A stretch of DNA of 64,000 nt from Ryuthela nishihirai (Eukaryota > Arthropoda > Arachnida > Araneae > Heptathelidae), in NCBI GenBank assembly GCA_038380435.1, contig JAWZYU010000030.1:62879817-62943816 (forward strand), written 5' to 3'. Below, in pieces: positions 45,021 to 58,009 of this stretch. Positions within the stretch are counted from its first letter, which is position 1, and every line of letters starts with the position of its first letter. The translations under genes were made by a program, and so were the position numbers. The notes below the pieces were generated by a model that saw nothing but the letters and a program-made list of their open reading frames with translations, did no database searches and was not told the DNA's origin.

Positions 45021-45708
45021 AATATCTTTTCATCACCAGCAAGCTTTCACTCATCAGTCAGAATGCACGCGGAAACGTAAAAAAAAAATCTTCATTTCCC
45101 ATGGCAACCGCAAATTGTTCTCGTGCATCCTCTTCATACGGGAACTCTCGAATCCATTACTCCTCTCATTGTCGTCTGCATCGTAGAGGGGGCTCCGTTC
45201 CATTTGGAGAGCAGTTTCCCGCTTAAAAGCATCCATTAGAGCATTAAGCGGAACACGCGCTTGGCTAGCAGCAGAAACAATGGCCACCTCCTTCGGAACA
45301 TCAGGAGAGGGACGAGCATCTCCCCGCATCCAATCCATTTGTTGGCTCTAAAGATCCTTTTCGACTTCTCCGTAGCAGCACTCTGGTCACGTGTTTCATA
45401 TCTTAACACTTCCAGAACACGGAAGAAAAAACCTTCGCAACGAAAATGCATTCCGTGATCCATGAAGCGAAAGATTCCTTCCGAAGAGACAATTTCTGAT
45501 TAAGTCGCGGCCCTACCATAAAAGTCTTCAGGGATCCATTCTCCAGTTTTTTTTCCTTCTCTTTCTGAGCTTGCCTTTTTTACTTCTTTCTTCCCATCTC
45601 CAAACGATTCTCTTTCTCACTGAGAGTGCAAATTTTCCCGCGTTAATTTTATGAGCTTCCCACAATTCTTAATCTCTGATCTTACGAATTTCCAAGTGAA
45701 ACTTTGTC
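45021..45708. other. No recognised gene
   Basis: Overlapping frames on both strands (45054-45338 and 45236-45463 minus; 45261-45458 plus) have no recognisable domain. Confidence 0.4.
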
Positions 45709-48700
45709 TGTTTTCCCGTGACTTTTTCCGAGTTTGCCGTTTTTTACGCCACTCTCATCGAAGTTGCCAGTTTTCACGTGACTTTTTCCGAGTTTGCGGT
45801 TTTTTATGCCACTCTCATCCAAGTTGCCAGTTTTCACGTGACTTTTTCCGAGTTTGCGGTTTTTTACGCCACTCTCATCGAAGTTGACAGTTTTCCCGTG
45901 ACTTTTCCGAGTTTGCGGTTTTTTACGCCACTCTCATCGAAGTTGCCAGTTTTCCCGTGACTTTTTCCGAGTTTGCGGTTTTTTACGCCACTCTCATCGA
46001 AGTTGCCAGTTTTCACGTGACTTTTTCCGAGTTTGTCGTTTTTACGCCACTCTCATCGAAGTTGCCAGTTTCCCCGTGACTTTTTCCGAGTTTGTCGTTT
46101 TTACGCCACTCTCATCGAAGTTGCCAGTTTCCCCGTAACTTTTTCCGAGTTTGTCGTTTTTACGCCACTCTCATCGAAGTTGCCAGTTTCCCCGTGACTT
46201 TTTCCGAGTTTGTCGTTTTTACGCCACTCTCATCGAAGTTGCCAGTTTCCCCGTAACTTTTTCTGAATTTGTCGTTTTTACGCCATTCTCATCGAAGTTG
46301 CCAGTTTTCCAGTGACTTTTTCCGAGTTTGCGGTTTTTTACGCCACTCTCATCGAAGTTGCCAGTTTTCACGTGACTTTTTCCGAGTTTGTCGTTTTTAC
46401 GCCACTCTCATCGAAGTTGCCAGTTTCCCCGTGACTTTTTCCGAGTTTGTCGTTTTTACGCCACTCTCATCGAAGTTGCCAGTTTCCCCGTAACTTTTTC
46501 CGAGTTTGTCGTTTTTACGCCACTCTCATCGAAGTTGCCAGTTTCCCCGTGACTTTTTCCGAGTTTGTCGTTTTTACGCCACTCTCATCGAAGTTGCCAG
46601 TTTCCCCGTAACTTTTTCTGAATTTGTCGTTTTTACGCCATTCTCATCGAAGTTGCCAGTTTCCCCGTGACTTTTTCCGAGTTTGTCGTTTTTACGCCAC
46701 TCTCATCGAAGTTGCCAGTTTCCCCGTAACTTTTTCTGAATTTGTCGTTTTTACGCCATTCTCATCGAAGTTGCCAGTTTCCCCGTGACTTTTTCCGAGT
46801 TTGTCGTTTTTACGCCACTCTCATCGAAGTTGCCAGTTTCCCCGTGACTTTTTCCGAGTTTGTCGTTTTTACGCCACTCTCATCGAAGTTGCCAGTTTCC
46901 CCGTGACTTTTTCTGAATTTGTCGTTTTTACGCCACTCTCATCGAAGTTGCCAGTTTCCCCGTGACTTTTTCCGAGTTTGTCGTTTTTACGCCACTCTCA
47001 TCGAAGTTGCCAGTTTCCCCGTAACTTTTTCCGAGTTTGTCGTTTTTACGCCACTCTCATCGAAGTTGCCAGTTTCCCCGTGACTTTTTCCGAGTTTGTC
47101 GTTTTTACGCCACTCTCATCGAAGTTGCCAGTTTCCCCGTGACTTTTTCTGAATTTGTCGTTTTTACGCCACTCTCATCGAAGTTGCCAGTTTCCCCGTA
47201 ACTTTTTCTGAATTTGTCGTTTTTACGCCACTCTCATCGAAGTTGCCAGTTTCCCCGTGACTTTTTCCGAGTTTGTCGTTTTTATGCCACTCTCATCGAA
47301 GTTGCCAGTTTCCCCGTAACTTTTTCTGAATTTGTCGTTTTTACGCCATTCTCATCGAAGTTGCCAGTTTCCCCGTGACTTTTTCCGAGTTTGTCGTTTT
47401 TACGCCACTCTCATCGAAGTTGCCAGTTTCCCCGTAACTTTTTCTGAATTTGTCGTTTTTACGCCATTCTCATCGAAGTTGCCAGTTTCCCCGTGACTTT
47501 TTCCGAGTTTGTCGTTTTTACGCCACTCTCATCGAAGTTGCCAGTTTCCCCGTGACTTTTTCTGAATTTGTCGTTTTTACGCCACTCTCATCGAAGTTGC
47601 CAGTTTCCCCGTGACTTTTTCTGAATTTGTCGTTTTTACGCCACTCTCATCGAAGTTGCCAGTTTCCCCGTGACTTTTTCCGAGTTTGTCGTTTTTACGC
47701 CACTCTCATCGAAGTTGCCAGTTTCCCCGTAACTTTTTCTGAATTTGTCGTTTTTACGCCATTCTCATCGAAGTTGCCAGTTTCCCCGTGACTTTTTCCG
47801 AGTTTGTCGTTTTTACGCCACTCTCATCGAAGTTGCCAGTTTCCCCGTGACTTTTTCCGAGTTTGTCGTTTTTACGCCACTCTCATCGAAGTTGCCAGTT
47901 TCCCCGTGACTTTTTCTGAATTTGTCGTTTTTACGCCACTCTCATCGAAGTTGCCAGTTTCCCCGTGACTTTTTCCGAGTTTGTCATTTTTACGCCACTC
48001 TCATCGAAGTTGCCAGTTTCCCCGTAACTTTTTCTGAATTTGTCGTTTTTACGCCATTCTCATCGAAGTTGCCAGTTTCCCCGTGACTTTTTCCGAGTTT
48101 GTCGTTTTTACGCCACTCTCATCGAAGTTGCCAGTTTCCCCGTGACTTTTTCTGAATTTGTCGTTTTTACGCCACTCTCATCGAAGTTGCCAGTTTCCCC
48201 GTAACTTTTTCTGAATTTGTCGTTTTTACGCCATTCTCATCGAAGTTGCCAGTTTCCCCGTAACTTTTTCTGAATTTGTCGTTTTTACGCCACTCTCATC
48301 GAAGTTGCCAGTTTCCCCGTAACTTTTTCTGAATTTGTCGTTTTTACGCCATTCTCATCGAAGTTGCCAGTTTCCCCGTGACTTTTTCCGAGTTTGTCGT
48401 TTTTACGCCACTCTCATCGAAGTTGCCAGTTTCCCCGTGACTTTTTCTGAATTTGTCGTTTTTACGCCATTCTCATCGAAGTTGCCAGTTTCCCCGTGAC
48501 TTTTTCCGAGTTTGTCGTTTTTACGCCACTCTCATCGAAGTTGCCAGTTTCCCCGTAACTTTTTCTGAATTTGTCGTTTTTACGCCATTCTCATCAAAGT
48601 TGCCAGTTTCCCCGTGACTTTTTCCGAGTTTGTCGTTTTTACGCCACTCTCATCGAAGTTGCCAGTTTCCCCGTGACTTTTTCCGAGTTTGTCGTTTTTA

Positions 48701-51700
48701 CGCCACTCTCATCGAAGTTGCCAGTTTCCCCGTGACTTTTTCTGAATTTGTCGTTTTTACGCCACTCTCATCGAAGTTGCCAGTTTCCCCGTGACTTTTT
48801 CCGAGTTTGTCGTTTTTACGCCACTCTCATCGAAGTTGCCAGTTTCCCCGTAACTTTTTCCGAGTTTGTCGTTTTTACGCCACTCTCATCGAAGTTGCCA
48901 GTTTCCCCGTAACTTTTTCTGAATTTGTCGTTTTTACGCCATTCTCATCGAAGTTGCCAGTTTCCCCGTGACTTTTTCCGAGTTTGTCGTTTTTACGCCA
49001 CTCTCATCGAAGTTGCCAGTTTCCCCGTGACTTTTTCTGAATTTGTCGTTTTTACGCCACTCTCATCGAAGTTGCCAGTTTCCCCGTGACTTTTTCCGAG
49101 TTTGTCGTTTTTACGCCACTCTCATCGAAGTTGCCAGTTTCCCCGTAACTTTTTCTGAATTTGTCGTTTTTACGCCATTCTCATCGAAGTTGCCAGTTTC
49201 CCCGTGACTTTTTCCGAGTTTGTCGTTTTTACGCCACTCTCATCGAAGTTGCCAGTTTCCCCGTGACTTTTTCTGAATTTGTCGTTTTTACGCCATTCTC
49301 ATCGAAGTTGCCAGTTTCCCCGTGACTTTTTCCGAGTTTGTCGTTTTTACGCCACTCTCATCGAAGTTGCCAGTTTCCCCGTAACTTTTTCTGAATTTGT
49401 CGTTTTTACGCCATTCTCATCGAAGTTGCCAGTTTCCCCGTGACTTTTTCCGAGTTTGTCGTTTTTACGCCACTCTCATCGAAGTTGCCAGTTTCCCCGT
49501 GACCTTTTTCCGAGTTTGTCGTTTTCTACGCCACTCTCATCAAAGTTGCCAGTTTCCCCATGACTCCGAGTTTGCCGTTTTCTACGCCACTCTCATCGAA
49601 GTTGCCAGTTTCCCCATGACTCCGAGTTTGCCGTTTTCTACGCCACTCTCATCGAATTGCCAGTTTCCCCATGACTCCGAGTTTGTCGTTTTTACGCCAC
49701 TCTCATCGAAGTTGCCAGTTTCCCCGTGACCTTTTTCCGAGTTTGCGGTTTTTTACGCCACTCTCATCGAAGTTGCCAGTTTTCCCGTGACTTTTTCCGA
49801 GTTTGAGGTTTTTTGCACCACTCTCATCGAAGTTGCCAGTTTTCCCGTGACTTTTTCCGAGTTTGCGTTTTTTACGCCACTGTCATCGATGTTGCCAGTT
49901 TTCACGTGACTTTTTCCGAGTTTGCGGTTTTTAACGCCCCTCTCATCGAAGTTGCCAGTTTTCCCGTGACTTTTTCCGAGTTTGCGGTTTTTTGCACCAC
50001 TCTCATCGAAGTTGCCAGTTTTCCCGTGACTTTTTCCGAGTTTGCCGTTTCCTACGCCACTCTCATCGAAGTTGCCAGTTTCCCCGTGACTTTTTCCGAG
50101 TTTGTCGCTTTTACGCCACTCTCATCGAAGTTGCCAGTTTCCCCATGACTCCGAGTTTGCCGTTTTCTACGCCACTCTCATCGAAGTTGCCAATTTCCCC
50201 GTGACTTTTTCCGAGTTTGTCGCTTTTACGCCACTCTCATCGAAGTTGCCAGTTTCCCCGTGACTTTTTCCGAGTTTGCCGTTTTTACGCCACTCTCATC
50301 GAAGTTGCCAGTTTTCACGTGACTTTTTCCGAGTTTGCGGTTTTTTATGCCACTCTCATCCAAGTTGCCAGTTTTCACGTGACTTTTTCCGAGTTTGCGG
50401 TTTTTTACGCCACTCTCATCGAAGTTGACAGTTTTCCCGTGACTTTTCCGAGTTTGCGGTTTTTTACGCCACTCTCATCGAAGTTGCCAGTTTTCCCGTG
50501 ACTTTTTCCGAGTTTGCGGTTTTTTACGCCACTCTCATCGAAGTTGCCAGTTTTCACGTGACTTTTTCCGAGTTTGTCGTTTTTACGCCACTCTCATCGA
50601 AGTTGCCAGTTTCCCCGTGACTTTTTCCGAGTTTGTCGTTTTTACGCCACTCTCATCGAAGTTGCCAGTTTCCCCCGTAACTTTTTCTGAATTTGTCGTT
50701 TTTACGCCATTCTCATCGAAGTTGCCAGTTTCCCCGTGACTTTTTCCGAGTTTGTCGTTTTTACGCCACTCTCATCGAAGTTGCCAGTTTCCCCGTAACT
50801 TTTTCTGAATTTGTCGTTTTTACGCCATTCTCATCGAAGTTGCCAGTTTCCCCGTGACTTTTTCCGAGTTTGTCGTTTTTACGCCACTCTCATCGAAGTT
50901 GCCAGTTTCCCCGTGACCTTTTTCCGAGTTTGTCGTTTTCTACGCCACTCTCATCAAAGTTGCCAGTTTCCCCATGACTCCGAGTTTGCCGTTTTCTACG
51001 CCACTCTCATCGAAGTTGCCAGTTTCCCCATGACTCCGAGTTTGCCGTTTTCTACGCCACTCTCATCGAAGTTGCCAGTTTCCCCGTGACCTTTTTCCGA
51101 GTTTGTCGTTTTCTACGCCACTCTCATCAAAGTTGCCAGTTTCCCCATGACTCCGAGTTTGCCGTTTTCTACGCCACTCTCATCGAAGTTGCCAGTTTCC
51201 CCATGACTCCGAGTTTGCCGTTTTCTACGCCACTCTCATCGAAGTTGCCAGTTTCCCCGTGACCTTTTTCCGAGTTTGTCGTTTTCTACGCCACTCTCAT
51301 CAAAGTTGCCAGTTTCCCCATGACTCCGAGTTTGCCGTTTTCTACGCCACTCTCATCGAAGTTGCCAGTTTCCCCATGACTCCGAGTTTGCCGTTTTCTA
51401 CGCCACTCTCATCGAATTGCCAGTTTCCCCATGACTCCGAGTTTGTCGTTTTTACGCCACTCTCATCGAAGTTGCCAGTTTCCCCGTGACCTTTTTCCGA
51501 GTTTGAGGTTTTTTGCACCACTCTCATCGAAGTTGCCAGTTTTCCCGTGACCTTTTTCCGAGTTTGCGGTTTTTTACGCCACTCTCATCGAAGTTGCCAG
51601 TTTTCCCGTGACTTTTTCCGAGTTTGAGGTTTTTTGCACCACTCTCATCGAAGTTGCCAGTTTTCCCGTGACTTTTTCCGAGTTTGCGTTTTTTACGCCA

Positions 51701-54700
51701 CTGTCATCGATGTTGCCAGTTTTCACGTGACTTTTTCCGAGTTTGCGGTTTTTAACGCCCCTCTCATCGAAGTTGCCAGTTTTCCCGTGACTTTTTCCGA
51801 GTTTGCGGTTTTTTGCACCACTCTCATCGAAGTTGCCAGTTTTCCCGTGACTTTTTCCGAGTTTGCCGTTTCCTACGCCACTCTCATCGAAGTTGCCAGT
51901 TTCCCCGTGACTTTTTCCGAGTTTGTCGCTTTTACGCCGCTCTCATCGAAGTTGCCAGTTTCCCCATGACTCCGAGTTTGCCGTTTTCTACGCCACTCTC
52001 ATCGAAGTTGCCAGTTTTCACGTGACTTTTTCCGAGTTTGCGGTTTTTTATGCCACTCTCATCCAAGTTGCCAGTTTTCACGTGACTTTTTCCGAGTTTG
52101 CGGTTTTTTACGCCACTCTCATCGAAGTTGACAGTTTTCCCGTGACTTTTCCGAGTTTGCGGTTTTTTACGCCACTCTCATCGAAGTTGCCAGTTTTCCC
52201 GTGACTTTTTCCGAGTTTGCGGTTTTTTGCACCACTCTCATCGAAGTTGCCAGTTTTCCCGTGACTTTTTCCGAGTTTGCCGTTTCCTACGCCACTCTCA
52301 TCGAAGTTGCCAGTTTCCCCGTGACTTTTTCCGAGTTTGTCGCTGTTACGCCACTCTCATCGAAGTTGCCAGTTTCCCCGTGACTTTTTCCGAGTTTGCC
52401 GTTTTTACGCCACTCTCATCGAAGTTGCCAGTTTTCACGTGACTTTTTCCGAGTTTGCGGTTTTTTATGCCACTCTCATCCAAGTTGCCAGTTTTCACGT
52501 GACTTTTTCCGAGTTTGCGGTTTTTTACGCCACTCTCATCGAAGTTGACAGTTTTCCCGTGACTTTTCCGAGTTTGCGGTTTTTTACGCCACTCTCATCG
52601 AAGTTGCCAGTTTTCCCGTGACTTTTTCCGAGTTTGCGGTTTTTTACGCCACTCTCATCGAAGTTGCCAGTTTTCACGTGACTTTTTCCGAGTTTGTCGT
52701 TTTTACGCCACTCTCATCGAAGTTGCCAGTTTCCCCGTGACTTTTTCCGAGTTTGTCGTTTTTACGCCACTCTCATCGAAGTTGCCAGTTTCCCCGTGAC
52801 CTTTTTCCGAGTTTGTCGTTTTTACGCCACTCTCATCGAAGTTGCCAGTTTCCCCGTAACTTTTTCTGAATTTGTCGTTTTTACGCCACTCTCATCGAAG
52901 TTGCCAGTTTCCCCGTGACTTTTTCCGAGTTTGTCGTTTTTACGCCACTCTCATCGAAGTTGCCAGTTTCCCCGTAACTTTTTCCGAGTTTGTCGTTTTT
53001 ACGCCACTCTCATCGAAGTTGCCAGTTTCCCCGTGACTTTTTCCGAGTTTGTCGTTTTTACGCCACTCTCATCGAAGTTGCCAGTTTCCCCGTAACTTTT
53101 TCCGAGTTTGTCGTTTTTACGCCACTCTCATCGAAGTTGCCAGTTTCCCCGTGACTTTTTCCGAGTTTGTCGTTTTTACGCCACTCTCATCGAAGTTGCC
53201 AGTTTCCCCGTGACCTTTTTCCGAGTTTGTCGTTTTTACGCCACTCTCATCGAAGTTGCCAGTTTCCCCGTAACTTTTTCTGAATTTGTCGTTTTTACGC
53301 CACTCTCATCGAAGTTGCCAGTTTCCCCGTGACTTTTTCCGAGTTTGTCGTTTTTACGCCACTCTCATCGAAGTTGCCAGTTTCCCCGTAACTTTTTCCG
53401 AGTTTGTCGTTTTTACGCCACTCTCATCGAAGTTGCCAGTTTCCCCGTGACTTTTTCCGAGTTTGTCGTTTTTACGCCACTCTCATCGAAGTTGCCAGTT
53501 TCCCCGTAACTTTTTCTGAATTTGTCGTTTTTACGCCACTCTCATCGAAGTTGCCAGTTTCCCCGTGACTTTTTCCGAGTTTGTCGTTTTTACGCCACTC
53601 TCATCGAAGTTGCCAGTTTCCCCGTAACTTTTTCTGAATTTGTCGTTTTTACGCCATTCTCATCGAAGTTGCCAGTTTCCCCGTGACTTTTTCCGAGTTT
53701 GTCGTTTTTACGCCACTCTCATCGAAGTTGCCAGTTTCCCCGTGACCTTTTTCCGAGTTTGTCGTTTTCTACGCCACTCTCATCAAAGTTGCCAGTTTCC
53801 CCATGACTCCGAGTTTGCCGTTTTCTACGCCACTCTCATCGAAGTTGCCAGTTTCCCCATGACTCCGAGTTTGCCGTTTTCTACGCCACTCTCATCGAAG
53901 TTGCCAGTTTCCCCGTGACCTTTTTCCGAGTTTGTCGTTTTCTACGCCACTCTCATCAAAGTTGCCAGTTTCCCCATGACTCCGAGTTTGCCGTTTTCTA
54001 CGCCACTCTCATCGAAGTTGCCAGTTTCCCCATGACTCCGAGTTTGCCGTTTTCTACGCCACTCTCATCGAAGTTGCCAGTTTCCCCGTGACCTTTTTCC
54101 GAGTTTGTCGTTTTCTACGCCACTCTCATCAAAGTTGCCAGTTTCCCCATGACTCCGAGTTTGCCGTTTTCTACGCCACTCTCATCGAAGTTGCCAGTTT
54201 CCCCATGACTCCGAGTTTGCCGTTTTCTACGCCACTCTCATCGAATTGCCAGTTTCCCCATGACTCCGAGTTTGTCGTTTTTACGCCACTCTCATCGAAG
54301 TTGCCAGTTTCCCCGTGACCTTTTTCCGAGTTTGAGGTTTTTTGCACCACTCTCATCGAAGTTGCCAGTTTTCCCGTGACCTTTTTCCGAGTTTGCGGTT
54401 TTTTACGCCACTCTCATCGAAGTTGCCAGTTTTCCCGTGACTTTTTCCGAGTTTGAGGTTTTTTGCACCACTCTCATCGAAGTTGCCAGTTTTCCCGTGA
54501 CTTTTTCCGAGTTTGCGTTTTTTACGCCACTGTCATCGATGTTGCCAGTTTTCACGTGACTTTTTCCGAGTTTGCGGTTTTTAACGCCCCTCTCATCGAA
54601 GTTGCCAGTTTTCCCGTGACTTTTTCCGAGTTTGCGGTTTTTTGCACCACTCTCATCGAAGTTGCCAGTTTTCCCGTGACTTTTTCCGAGTTTGCCGTTT

Positions 54701-54850
54701 CCTACGCCACTCTCATCGAAGTTGCCAGTTTCCCCGTGACTTTTTCCGAGTTTGTCGCTTTTACGCCACTCTCATCGAAGTTGCCAGTTTCCCCGTGACT
54801 TTTTCCGAGTTTGGCGTTTTTACGCCACTCTCATCGAAATTGCGAGTTTT
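45709..54850. repeat. 59-bp tandem array, about 155 units
   Basis: Unit: TTTTTCCGAGTTTGTCGTTT, TTACGCCACTCTCATCGAAG, TTGCCAGTTTCCCCGTGAC. Variants differ in TTTTCACGTG / TTTTCCCGTG / TTTCCCCGTG / TTTCCCCGTA / TTTCCCCATG and in GTCGTTTTTA / GCGGTTTTTTA / GCCGTTTTCTA; some units drop to ~53 bp (CATGACTCCGAG). About 46.0-49.5 kb is a homogeneous block with frequent 118-bp dimers (GTGACTTTTTCCGAG alternating with GTAACTTTTTCTGAA). About 49.5-54.8 kb is a mosaic of variant blocks. Because 59 is not a multiple of 3, all three plus frames are largely open in turn; these frames are not genes. Confidence 0.96.
50811..51934. repeat. Segmental duplication in the 59-bp array (partner 53640-54763)
   Basis: Landmark variant units recur in identical order at an offset of exactly 2829 bp (for example 50811/53640, 51342/54171, 51634/54463). 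The first difference noticed is near 51937 (GCCGCTCTC versus GCCACTCTC). Another pair at offset 1821 links 49813 to 51634. Block 50217-50501 matches 52337-52621 (offset 2120). Confidence 0.8.
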
Positions 54851-55260
54851 CCATGCCGCAGCACAAAACTTCCCTATTTTAACGTGTCTTTCTCTATGCT
54901 TGTCGGTTTTCCGTCACGTTCAGTGAGTTTGCCTACTTCAAGCGATCCTCTTTGGATTTCCCGCGATGTCCCTACCAGCTCCGCTGTCTTCTCCTTCTCT
55001 CTGAGCCTTCAGCATCCTCCTGTGATGCTCCACGAGTTTGCTCTTGCGCCTCACTATCGTTGCAGATATTCGCGCTGATGCAACAGATCACAGAGACCAT
55101 TCGTTGCAGGTGGAAAACATTTCACATCACAACTATTCATTTTTAATTCTTCATACCGAGTAGAATTTTTCTTATTGTAAGATAATGTCCTCAGCACCAA
55201 CACCCTCCATTAAAAACAGCACGAACGAAAGGAACTCTTACAATTTTTCGCCACACTGTA
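54851..55260. other. Decayed edge of the 59-bp array, then unrecognised sequence
   Basis: GTTTTCC...GAGTTTGCC-like motifs at 54846-54935 look like degenerate units; nothing else is recognised. Confidence 0.4.
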
Positions 55261-55476
55261 CAGTCGTTCAAAAAAGCATTCAAACACTACGGTTGATTAG
55301 AGAAATCAGAAAAAAATATCTGGCAACGATTTTTTTTAGAAATTAGTGATCTGGCAACCTTCGTGTCACGTGACACAAAGGTTGCCAGGTCATTAATTTC
55401 TAAAAAAATCTTTGCCAGATATTTTTCCTGAATTCTGTAATCAACCGTAGTGTTCGAATACGTTTCTGAGCGACTG
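55261..55476. mobile_element. MITE-T, complete copy
   Basis: TA at 55259-55260 and 55477-55478; ends CAGTCGTTCAAAAAAGC and TTTCTGAGCGACTG; central TTCGTGTCACGTGACACAAAG. Confidence 0.92.
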
Positions 55477-56671
55477 TACACACAGGGTTTGTGGCAGAAT
55501 GTTGGCTGATTTCTTCAGCTCATGCCATTAAGTGGCTCATTATTTTATCCCCACACAGATTATCACACCGTTTCAATCACTCCCCCCATTCAAAATCTAA
55601 ACTGAATTTAAAGACAGAGACAAATCACTTCATTAAGAGTGAGAGCTGACCCTTCTCACTCGCAGCAGAAAAGCATTTCCGTTCTGTATTTCAATCGACC
55701 ACGGCGTGGATCCGATCCCCTCCCAGCATCCAATCGCCCTTCTCTCTCTCTCTCTCTGACGATCCCCTCTTTCTCATTAACCATTCATGCCTCTTCTCCA
55801 CATAATGATGTCACGGCGTTTCATCCTCATCCTCCGATCTCATCTAATATTCCATTAAAACTAAACGGCGTTGCTCTTGTGGGACTGCCTGCACTCGCGC
55901 AATGGCTTCGTCTCTTCGCATCCTGCGACAGGGAGGACTCGCCAACCTCTTCCTTGCATTGCGATCATTTTCTTCTAATATGTGACTTCATCAGGGAGGA
56001 GAGGACTCATTGCCACTTCTGTCTGTGATCTTTGAATTACCAAAGCCTGCAAAAGGTAAACCTTCAAGTGATTCAGAAGATCTCGATTGCCATTCGCGCT
56101 TTTTTTTTTCTCTCTTGGAGAAAGGAAATATTTAAAGTGCGAAAAAGCCCGCCTTTTTTTCCTTATCATTTAGCACGTGCAAAGTAGATTAGTCTTTCAG
56201 TAGAATATCCAACTAAAATCAGATTTCTCAGCATCACATCCCCTTCTGCGATGTGGTTTAAATGAGGAGTGCAAAGGGACATTTTCAAATATCTTAATGC
56301 GCTGGAACTAAGCGGACTGTTGGTGATTAAGAATTTAATATATTCATGGAGCTGTTCAGAAAATTGAAAAGCAAAATAAAAACTATTTTAGAAATTTGTT
56401 ACTAATTACAACGCTGATTAAAAGAAGCAGGTTTAAAAATATTACGTTTGCTTAGTGTGTAAATTATTCAACTTGCTTCGAATAACGTTTTTAACTTGGA
56501 GGAATTACGGTCAATGTATGGAAAAGAATTATCATGGGTATGAATTTCATGTGAGGGCTTCCCTAGGCGATAAACTGATGAGACAGAGCGTAGGTGTGGC
56601 TTTTTCAAAAGGTGGCAAAAGGAAACATTTAAAAAAAACAGCAAATAAACCTAAGTTATTCTTTGAGCATA
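55477..56671. other. No recognised gene
   Basis: A frame at 55639-56028 (129 codons) is serine/proline rich across a CT-rich stretch (TC repeat at ~55740) and has no domain I recognise. 56455-56733 runs into a MITE-T. I do not call either as a gene. Confidence 0.4.
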
Positions 56672-57443
56672 CAGTCGCTCAAAAAAGTATCAGAACACTA
56701 TGGTTGATTAGAGAAATCAGAAAAAATATCTGACAACAATTTTTTAGAAATTAGTGATCTGGCAACCTTCGTGTCACGTGACACGAAGGTCGATGTGGAT
56801 CGTGTGGTCGTCTAGATCGTGTGGGCTCACTCACGGAAATATTGAGCGTGTGCAGTTACCGTACACAGCAAACTGGAGCGGTTGCGGTTAATGTTCACAG
56901 CACATTGGATCGTGTGAGCTCACAAAGACCTGGATCGTGTGGGCTCACTCACGGAAATATTGAGCGTGTGCAGTTACCGTTCACAGCAAACTGGAGCGGT
57001 TGCGGTTAATGTTCACAGCACATTGGATCGTGTGAGCTCACAAAGACCTGGATCGTGTGGGCTCACTCACGGAAATATTGAGCGTGTGCAGTTACCGTAC
57101 ACAGCAAACTGGAGCGGTTGCGGTTAATGTTCACAGCACATTGGATCGTGGGAGCTCACAAAGACCTGGATCGTGTGGGCTCACTCACGGAAATATTGAG
57201 CGTGTGCAGTTACCGTTCACAGCAAACTGGAGGGTGTGCAGTAACTGTACACGCTCCAGTTTGCTGTGAACGGTAACTGGAGCGTGTACAGTTGCTGTAC
57301 ACGCCCGAGATATTTTTCCTGAATTCTGTAATCACGTGACACGAAGGTTGCCAGATCACTAATTTCTAAAAATATCGTTCCCAGATATTTATTTCTAATT
57401 TCTCTAATCAACCATAGTGTTCGGATACTTTTTTGAGCGACTG
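56672..57443. mobile_element. Composite MITE-T with ~3.5 satellite units
   Basis: TA at 56670-56671 and 57444-57445. The left arm runs through the full palindrome centre (~56790), then straight into 118-bp units (56800-57235), hairpins (GAGCGTGTACAGTTGCTG) and a right arm ending TTTTTTGAGCGACTG. There is no AT linker on the left, unlike the others. Confidence 0.88.
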
Positions 57444-58009
57444 TACGTACGGGGGTGAGTAGAAAAGGATCATCCTACTTTATAAAAATAATAGCGTGGA
57501 AACTGAAGTGAAGAGCAATTGGAAAAGTTTCACCCTCCTTAATTATTATCCACGTGACCATCTTTCGTCATCAGCATAAGTTAGAGACAGGGTCGAGCTT
57601 AAGGTCTTCCAACATCGTGCCAGAAAAAAGTCCCAAGTTCAGCTGCAATATTTTTTTTCCTCGTGCCGTGTCGTAGTAGAAAAGAGTTTGCCAAGAACTC
57701 TTTAACTCCTCGCGCAACCTCCGATGATCCTTGCTCTGGAGCATCGGCGGATGGAGCACGTAGCGGACGTATCAGAGGTCGTAATTGGGCTCATTTGTTG
57801 CACAGAGAAAGAAAGTCCCGGAGTTACGAGATCAAGATTGATTGCTACGCAGGAGGAGACGGCGGAGGACAACGAAGAGATCATCTGACGAGATGCGACA
57901 GAGGAATTTCTCCATCCGGGGAGATGGAACTCTTCGTTGGCTCGTTACATTGGGACTTACGACGAAAATCGTGAAAGATTCTGGATTTGATGTTTTCCTA
58001 AAAGTGGTA
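57444..58009. other. No recognised gene; GC-richer
   Basis: Open frames at 57663-57974 (plus) and 57702-57884 and 57832-58020 (minus) overlap and have no recognisable domain. The locally higher GC could mean an exon; undecided. Confidence 0.35.

Noticed and set aside
45709..49500. Relation between the 118-bp dimers of the 59-bp array and the 118-bp MITE satellite
   Set aside because: Same length by coincidence; no sequence similarity seen when the units are compared.
45651..54926. Open frames of 60-111 codons with repeated RHSHRSCQF / ATLIEVASF patterns
   Set aside because: Successive frames through the 59-bp array; the three reading frames follow one another because 59 is not a multiple of 3. 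Array DNA explains everything.
55639..56028. 129-codon open frame as a host gene
   Set aside because: Serine/proline-rich frame over a CT-rich tract with no recognisable domain, splice context or second supporting exon.
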